Origin: Candidatus Synoicihabitans palmerolidicus
GTDB taxonomy: Bacteria > Verrucomicrobiota > Verrucomicrobiia > Opitutales > Opitutaceae
Length of the DNA: 64,000 nt
NCBI GenBank assembly: GCA_020809425.1
Contig: JAGGDC010000008.1
Coordinates: 22,137 to 86,136, forward strand
Reading direction: 5' to 3'
Part shown: one piece after another, positions 58,590 through 64,000 of the stretch
Position numbering within the stretch: position 1 is the stretch's first letter
Layout: the number at the start of each line of letters is the position of its first letter
Notes under the pieces: model-generated
Databases searched by the model: none
What the model was told of the DNA's origin: nothing
The model's input: only the letters and a program-made list of their open reading frames with translations
Program-made: the position numbers and the translations under genes

Positions 58590-59681
58590 ATGAAACCGTT
58601 TCGCCTCCTGCTTATCCAGTCGCTGCTCGGCAATGTGTGGCTCGCCGCCCGGGTAAGCACTCACGTTCGCGCCCAACCCGAAACGCCCGCCCCCAACCTC
58701 GCCGTCGAACGCATTGAAACGACTCCCCTCGCCGCACCCGCCCCAGTGCCGGAACGCACCTTCCGCGCAACTGCTCAGGATCTCCGCGCGGCCGGATTGA
58801 GCCCCGCTTTGGTGGAGCGCATCCTCACCCAGATGCTCAACGAATCCGAACCGGTTGAGAAACGCGATTATTGGCAAACATCCCCGCGCATCCCTACGAG
58901 CGATCGCCTGCGACGCGAAACCGAGCGCGAACAGGCGCCGCGTGACGCGCTCGGCGACGACCATCGCTTCGGCGCCAAACGTATCGCCTCACTCCGCAAG
59001 GCTTACGGCGACTACACCCCGGAACAGCTTGACCAGATCGACGCGCTACTCCGCGACTACAAAAAGATCGGCGTCAAAGTCCGGGCGGAGCCAACCGATG
59101 CCATGGCGCGCCGGGAAATGAATGCTTTGCTCACCACGGAGCTGGAGACCGATCTGCTCAATCTACTCGGCCCCGAGGGCTTCTTCGACTATCAGGTCCG
59201 CAACAGCCCTAACTCTCCTATCCTGCGCCACGTCATGGGTGCCTTCAGTCCCACCGAGTCGGAGTTTCGCGACGTGTTCAGGCTCTACACTGCCGCTAAC
59301 CGGTTATGGCCGGAACTCGCTCCCGTCCGACACTGCGTTCCGGGATTTCATTGCCGATCCCGCCAACCAATCGGCCCTCGTCGCAACCTTGGGTGACGAA
59401 CGCGCCTGGGAACTCGAATTGGTCTCCGACCCCAAACTGGCCGCCGAAGCCCGCTTTCTCAGCGCCCTCGATCTCCCTTCCTCGTCCTTGGTTGCGCTTC
59501 AGGGCTACTCCGCGCTCGCCAGGAGAGCGCGCTCGCGGCGCTCGCGCCTGCGGCCGAGGGCACGCCCTCACCGGAAAGTCTCGAGACCGCCCGCCTCACC
59601 CTCACCCAAATCGCCGCCGACCTCGACTCCTTGCTGACTCCGGAAATTGCGGCCCGCTATCGCGAGACGCACGGCTATTGA
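58590..59681 (+). pseudogene. Exported protein, paralogue of the preceding gene, frameshifted
   Basis: Start MKPFRLLLIQSLLGNVWLAA at 58590 (signal sequence), 17 bp after the previous gene. It shares the same order of elements: ATAQDLRAAGLSPALVERILTQML, RDYWQTS, a helical middle (YTPEQLDQIDALLRDYKKIG, LLTTELETDLLNLLGPEGFF) and PTESEFRDVFRLYTA. The frame is lost near 59310 (continuing as FRDFIADPANQSALVATLG in another frame) and again near 59520 (continuing as ESALAALAPAAEG...LTPEIAARYRETHGY) to a TGA at 59681. Two frameshifts make it a pseudogene unless they are sequencing errors. The helical, PEQL-containing architecture gives no firm family. Confidence 0.7.
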
Positions 59682-59872
59682 CTGAAGATACCGGAGCCGG
59701 TCGAAATACCGCTGCCCCCGAATTAGGGGAGTCTTTCGAAAGAAAGGAGGTGCCCACGGGCGCCACTCTTCCTCACTCGACGTGGTTTCAAAACGAAAGC
59801 AACGCAGGGTAAAAACAAAGGCACCAAAGCCCCTCCGCCGCGGCTCCACGGAGTCAGGACCTTCAACAGCAG
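59682..59872. other. Intergenic, no gene seen
   Basis: Low coding character. It contains GAAAGAAAGGAGG near 59740 but no frame beginning with a plausible start after it. It leads into the tandem repeat. Confidence 0.5.
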
Positions 59873-60230
59873 GCTGATGGGCTTCCCGTCCCTTCGTTCC
59901 CTGCTGTAAAAACAGAACCACATCCGACATAGCCCAGTCCGGCGCACGGTCGTCGACAAGCGACGCCCCCTACCTCCTGCTTCCGTGTAGTCCGTGGTCC
60001 AAACCCAGCAGGCTGACGGCTCCGCTCTCCTCTGTTCCCTCCTGTAAAACAAAACCACATCCGACCTCGCCGAGTCCGGCGCGCGGCCGTCGACAAGCGA
60101 CGCCCCTTTTACATCCTGCTTCCGTGTGGTCCGTGGGCCAAATCCCGCAAACTGACGGCTCCGTTCTCCTCTGTTCCCTCCTGTAAAACCCAATCCCTAC
60201 CCGCTGACGGCCTTCGTTCCCTTGTGAGGA
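59873..60230. repeat. 139-bp direct tandem repeat, about 2.6 copies
   Basis: Copies begin at 59873, 60012 and 60151, an exact 139-bp step. Shared blocks include CTGTAAAA..CACATCCGAC, AGTCCGGCGC, GTCGACAAGCGACGCC and CCTGCTTCCGTGT. The third copy breaks off after about 80 bp. Copies differ at scattered positions. GGCGTCGCTTGTCGAC on the reverse strand is partly palindromic around GTCGAC. It is not CRISPR-like, having no short repeat with unique spacers. Confidence 0.85.
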
Positions 60231-60291
60231 GATCCGAGAGGATCATGTCGTTACTTTGTCACAATACTTGTGCAAAGGAGCTGGGCGGTTC

Positions 60292-60936
60292 ATGGACAAT
60301 ACGGACCGCTACCAGAGGAGCTGTCGACGAATTGAAACCACCCTCAGGGTATGGAAATCGTATCAAGGAATACGCCCAATGCGCCGTCAGGAGGCATGGA
60401 AATGCCGAAATGAGTATGACGCTGAGTTGCAACGTTATCACGACATGACCCCGCTCAGACTTTCGCTGGTCAGCGCCGGGCCGGTCGCACTGACTTCCCG
60501 CGACCTCTCCGACAGGGACGCTGCACTGCTGGTCGACCGATGCTGGGAGGCGCTGACTGCCCTACTCGCCGAATTACATCGCCGGTTGATGCGCAGTCTA
60601 CACATTGCAGTGCTCCATTCCCGATTATCGAGCGACCAGCTCAAGATTGATCCACGTTTCAATGCTTTCCACAAGCGATTGATTCAACTGATTACGAGCC
60701 CGTTATCTCAAGCGAGCCATGCGGAAGTTCTACGACTCGCCGAACAGCTGATGCGGGACGAATATAGCGATCGCCATCAGCTGGCGGGCACCTTGATGGC
60801 CTGCTTGGGAACGGTTCCGCCGCCCCAAGCCATGCCAACATTTTCAGGCGATTTCGCTGACGAAGTATGTCTGTGTGCGGATCTCGCCCGGGGATGCGCC
60901 CCCTTTGCGGACGTGACCTATAACACGCCCGTGTAG
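60292..60936 (+). CDS. Hypothetical protein (214 aa)
   Basis: Start chosen at MDNTDRYQRSCRRIETTLRVW because AAGGAG lies upstream (near 60275), although the spacing is long; an in-frame ATG also exists at 60256. The protein is soluble, without signal peptide or membrane segment. The N-terminal 40 residues are rich in Arg/Lys/Tyr; the remainder looks all-helical (DAALLVDRCWEALTALLAELHRRLMRSL; AEVLRLAEQLMRDEY). It ends TYNTPV before a TAG. I recognise no domain. It is the only undamaged gene between the repeat and the TIR gene, and may itself be a truncated remnant since possible coding fragments follow. Confidence 0.5.
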   Translation: MDNTDRYQRSCRRIETTLRVWKSYQGIRPMRRQEAWKCRNEYDAELQRYHDMTPLRLSLVSAGPVALTSRDLSDRDAALLVDRCWEALTALLAELHRRLMRSLHIAVLHSRLSSDQLKIDPRFNAFHKRLIQLITSPLSQASHAEVLRLAEQLMRDEYSDRHQLAGTLMACLGTVPPPQAMPTFSGDFADEVCLCADLARGCAPFADVTYNTPV

Positions 60937-61794
60937 GCAACGACGAGCAGGTAGCAATCGCAACAGGCATCGCCCCGATGCTGTGAATGGGGTGCTCGAA
61001 AAGTGCCGGCAACTCGATTGGGAAATGACCCTCCTCGAAAATTTGGCTCCGCTTACCAATCGATAGGGCCCCAGGCATGCCCATGAGTCCTTTCGCTCGC
61101 CGAAGATGAGAACGTATCAGGATAAAAGCCTTCCTTGCTCTTGGCTGCAGCGGTTGGCGGAATACGCTCAACGTATGGTGCCGAACTGTCGGGCAATGGT
61201 ATTCGATTCGTTGCCGAATCGCCGGAGCATTTTGGAGGCATCTAAAAACAAGCAACCGCGCCACGTGCGGGGTTGTTTGAAAAGTGGAAAATTCTCCCCC
61301 CCTCCTCGAATTCTCCCCCCCTCCCCGTTGCCTCTCGAATGGGTCGACGAAAGTCGCAATTGAACTCCTACCTTTGATCGAAGATGCAACCGCTAGTTGG
61401 ATCAATCTCCGTTGGGGCCTTCCGCTCACGGAAAACTCCATGGCGCATTTCGCGCTCGACCTGAATCGTTTGGTGGCCCTCCACCGCGACCCGAATGCGA
61501 TATTCGTGCGGGACCACATCGCTGATTCCCGCGTCGGCGCGGACTGGGAGGTAACGAATCGCTAGCGACGCCAGAAGACCCATTCTGAGCCTTGAACCGG
61601 CACGAGCGTGTGTAGAAGCAACGGGGACAAGTCCGTTCCGAAGCACAGTGCGAGCAGGCACTGGAGCGGCGACGTCGGTATCGAACTACTCGGCGGGTTC
61701 ACGCCCATGCGATGCGCATCGCTGCGGCTATCGCCAGAAATTATCGAAAAATAACTCGTTCTCATTCACCGATTCCTGCTTTTTTATCTAGTTC
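60937..61794. other. About 850 bp without a convincing gene; probable decayed coding sequence
   Basis: Plus-strand fragments in different frames look coding-like, notably 61290-61565 (AIELLPLIEDATASWINLRWGLPLTEN...NRLVALHRDPNAIFVRDHIADS) and a shorter piece near 61100-61250, but no single frame covers them. A 275-aa frame on the opposite strand (60692-61519) is Arg/Ser/Pro-rich and overlaps the hypothetical gene, so I treat it as spurious. A C-rich tract (CCCCCCCTCC) occurs at about 61296-61325. Confidence 0.4.
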
Positions 61795-63897
61795 ATGGAT
61801 ACTGCGCCCCACCACGTATTCTTCTCTTATTCTCGTGAGGATAACAAACACCCCGTTGACGACGAAGGACACGGCTGGGTTACCGCACTCTATCACGATC
61901 TCAAGGAGCGCCATCGCCGCTATTCTGGACGGGAGCTGAATATCTTTTTTGACCAAGAGTCGCTTGAGCTCGGCAAAGACTGGCGGCGCGCACTCGGAGC
62001 GGGCATCCGGGAGTCAAATCTCTTCCTCGCTTTCCTGTCGCCTAACTACCTCACGGGTGACAACTGCATTTGGGAGTGGGAATAGTATCTCTTGCGCGAG
62101 CATTCGTCGGCGCGAGGTGACGACGGCTTGGTGCCGATCTATTTCGTTGCTCCCCGCGAGATGCGCCCGGCCGAAGGCCAGCGCATCGCGGCTTGGCTCG
62201 ATGCCATGCACGTGAAGTTTCCGTGGTTCAATCCTCGTGCCACCGATATCGTGGTCGAAGACGAGCAACGTTACCGGGACTTCGCGGCCGACATCCACCG
62301 CCGTAACCGCACGGAGATCCTGGAACTCCAACCTTGGGCCGAAGAAGGGCCCAAGGTGCTCAAGCAAATCGATGCGGCCGCGCGTAGTGCTGCACTCAAG
62401 GTCCAGTCGCGCGACTGGACCGAAGACGAGCGTCCTCTTTCGGAGCGTCTCGACTCCATCGACCGCTACATTTCCCACTGCCTCGCACCCGCTGATCTCG
62501 CTCCGGGCAACCTCAATCGTAGCCAAAGCACCTTCGTCGGTCGCCACGCTCAGTTAGGCCAACTGCACACCATCATTCGAAAAGGTGGAGCGCAGGTTGG
62601 AGGCCGCGGAAGTGGCGGGCGAGGGATGATCGCCGCTTCCCACGGTTTGGGTGGTCTGGGCAAGTCAGCCTTGGCTCGGCAATATGCGCATGCATATGCG
62701 GAGTATTTTGCGGCGGGCGGCACTTGGGAGCTACGATGTGCCGGCGAGACCAAGATCGGGCAGGTGCTACTCCAGTTGCTGGATAACCCAGATGGCGTTA
62801 AGACTGTTGAAAGGGAAGTGGACCTATCCCTCGAGCTGCACGAGGCTCAGAGAGCCAACAGTAGTTTAGCGGCCAAGGCGGTCGTGGCGCATCTTCGCGA
62901 ACTTACGATGCGTCGCTGCGATATCGTGAGAGAACGTCTCGCCCGGCACTCTGAGCGCCACAGTGGCGATAGTAATTTTGCGACCCTCGATCAGCCGCGC
63001 CTGTTACTTATCCTAGACAACGTGGATCAGCCTGAGCTGCTGTCCAAATCACAGGTCAAATTATTGTCTGCTGAGGACTGGCTGGAAATCATCGTGACCA
63101 GCCGCCTCCATCCCGGAAAGTTTGGTGAGGATGCTCGCACTTTCCACAGCGTCGAAGTTGATGGGCTGCCCGAGAGCGACGCGTTGCAGCTGCTTCGCGA
63201 GTTGCAACCCGAGCAACGTTTCCCGGAAGGTGAAGAAAACGAGCAGGCCGCCCTTGAGATTGTGCGCTTGCTGGGCGGCTACACGTTGGCGATCGAATTG
63301 GTAGGCGCCTACATGAAAACCAAACCGCGAACCTTTCCTCCGACTCGAATGCTGGAGCAATTGCGCACCGACGGAGTAGCGCTGAAGGTGGACGCCTATG
63401 CCGCCGATCCGGACGTGAAGAATAAGATCGAAGACGAAGACTACCGGGGCCGCACGATCGGGTCTCTGGTCGCGTCGAGCATGGCCTAGGTAAGCCAACC
63501 GGCTCGGACTGCGCTTCATTTTGCTAGTTTTCTCATGCCGGACTCGATCCCGGTGGAATGGATACGCACCCTCACGGCGCAGGCGCATCCGGATGCCGGC
63601 TTGACGGAGGACGAAGGAGCATGGGCGGAGTTATGGAACGAATTGCACGATCTTCGGTTATGGCATCCAGTGGAAAACCCAGAGTGCGATAAGCAAGGTC
63701 TCGCCGTGTGGCCCCAGCTCGTTCGCATTCACCGCATTGTTGGCGAACACGTAAGATCTGCTGCCGGCCCTGAGCGATGGTCGGAAATTGAGGTATTTCT
63801 TGATCAGCTTACGACCGAGTTTGAACAGCGGGAAGGAAACGAAAACGCCGACCATCTGAGGAGGCAGCATCCTTGGCTGCTGGAACAGTTCGAATAG
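61795..63897 (+). pseudogene. TIR-NB-ARC (STAND NTPase) protein with two in-frame TAG codons
   Basis: Three open segments lie in one frame, separated only by TAG at 62083-62085 (codon 97) and 63487-63489 (codon 565); the final stop at 63895 is also TAG. Residues 7-96 form a TIR domain (HVFFSYSREDN, FFDQESLELGKDW, FLSPNYLTGDNCIWEWE, with the C..E region of the NADase Glu just before the first TAG). The next segment continues the TIR C-terminus (YLLREHSSARGDDGLVPIYF) and an NB-ARC module: Walker A GLGGLGKS (284-291), Walker B LLLILDNVD (403-411), VTSRLHP sensor and LLGGYTLAIEL (GxP-like). The last segment (ARTALHFASFLMPDSIPVEWI) matches the winged-helix region. Bacterial TIR-STAND proteins are usually antiphage sensors that consume NAD+. 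No C-terminal TPR or WD array is visible, so it may also be truncated. A pseudogene by two nonsense mutations is most likely. Confidence 0.75.
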
Positions 63898-64000
63898 CTT
63901 TTAGCTCCTCAATCCCTTAAGGGGATAGTTATTTCGCCAGTGCTCCTACGATCGGTGAATGTTTCGGTGGAGTATGAAGGGGACCACGGTTCACCAAACC
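63898..64000. other. Downstream of TIR gene, no gene seen
   Basis: A short palindrome, TCCCTTAAGGGGA, lies at about 63913-63925 just after the last TAG. It has no T-run, so a terminator call is not justified. The TIR frame stays open to the window end but gives no recognisable repeat. Confidence 0.4.

Noticed and set aside
59723..60193. 156-aa minus-strand ORF across the tandem repeat
   Set aside because: It is generated by reading through two repeat copies, giving repeated GFGPRTTRKQ-like segments; such frames over intergenic repeats are common false calls.
59873..60230. CRISPR array
   Set aside because: The unit is 139 bp with diverged copies and no constant short repeat separated by unique spacers; no cas genes nearby.
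60692..61519. 275-aa minus-strand ORF
   Set aside because: Overlaps the plus-strand hypothetical gene, has Arg/Ser/Pro-heavy composition and no motif; treated as spurious.
63913..63925. Rho-independent terminator after the TIR gene
   Set aside because: A short palindrome without loop or T-tract.

Overview
The window is dominated by a trans-AT polyketide synthase/NRPS assembly line on the minus strand (positions 53668 down to 1, running off the left edge). Four head-to-tail core genes hold 13 ketosynthase domains, one C-A-PCP unit and no acyltransferase or enoylreductase domain. Read module by module, it predicts: a beta-methylated short acyl starter, glycine, two C-methylated extensions, a hydroxyl, a beta-branch methyl (embedded ECH domain), an alkene, a saturated unit, a vicinal diol unit (embedded luciferase-like monooxygenase plus KR), an alkene, a hydroxyl, a saturated unit and a terminal 2,3-alkene. 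This is the carbon-by-carbon order of palmerolide A, the enamide macrolide of the Antarctic ascidian Synoicum adareanum. I recall its attribution to an uncultivated Opitutaceae (Verrucomicrobiota) symbiont, 'Candidatus Synoicihabitans palmerolidicus', with several copies of the pal cluster. The compound and organism assignments are inference from colinearity plus recalled literature; no search was run.

Layout. 1-16351: fourth core gene, partial. 16355-38287: third core gene (7310 aa). 38284-46281: second. 46274-53668: first (loading KS, three tandem ACPs, KS-ACP, C, and the N-terminal part of a glycine A domain). Every junction between core genes falls inside a module, and two fall inside single domains: an adenylation domain cut between motifs A7 and A8, and a ketoreductase cut between its structural and catalytic halves. 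Upstream on the same strand are a 57-aa two-helix membrane peptide and a DUF697-type membrane protein.

54552-57690 is a patch of decayed insertion sequences: an IS630-type element with at least three frameshifts, an IS3-type element with intact ends and a 3-bp target duplication that splits a small reading frame, and an IS4-type fragment. 57711-59681 holds two adjacent exported-protein genes of unknown function, both frameshifted. 59873-60230 is a 139-bp tandem repeat. 60292-60936 is an unknown gene, followed by about 850 bp without a convincing gene. 61795-63897 encodes a TIR-NB-ARC (STAND NTPase) protein interrupted by two in-frame TAG codons.

Overall picture: an essentially intact, very large biosynthetic locus beside a flank of pseudogenes and dead mobile elements, as expected for a symbiont genome under relaxed selection. 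The HMG-CoA-synthase cassette, trans-AT, trans-ER, carbamoyltransferase and chain release needed for palmerolide A are not in this window and should lie beyond its left edge or elsewhere.
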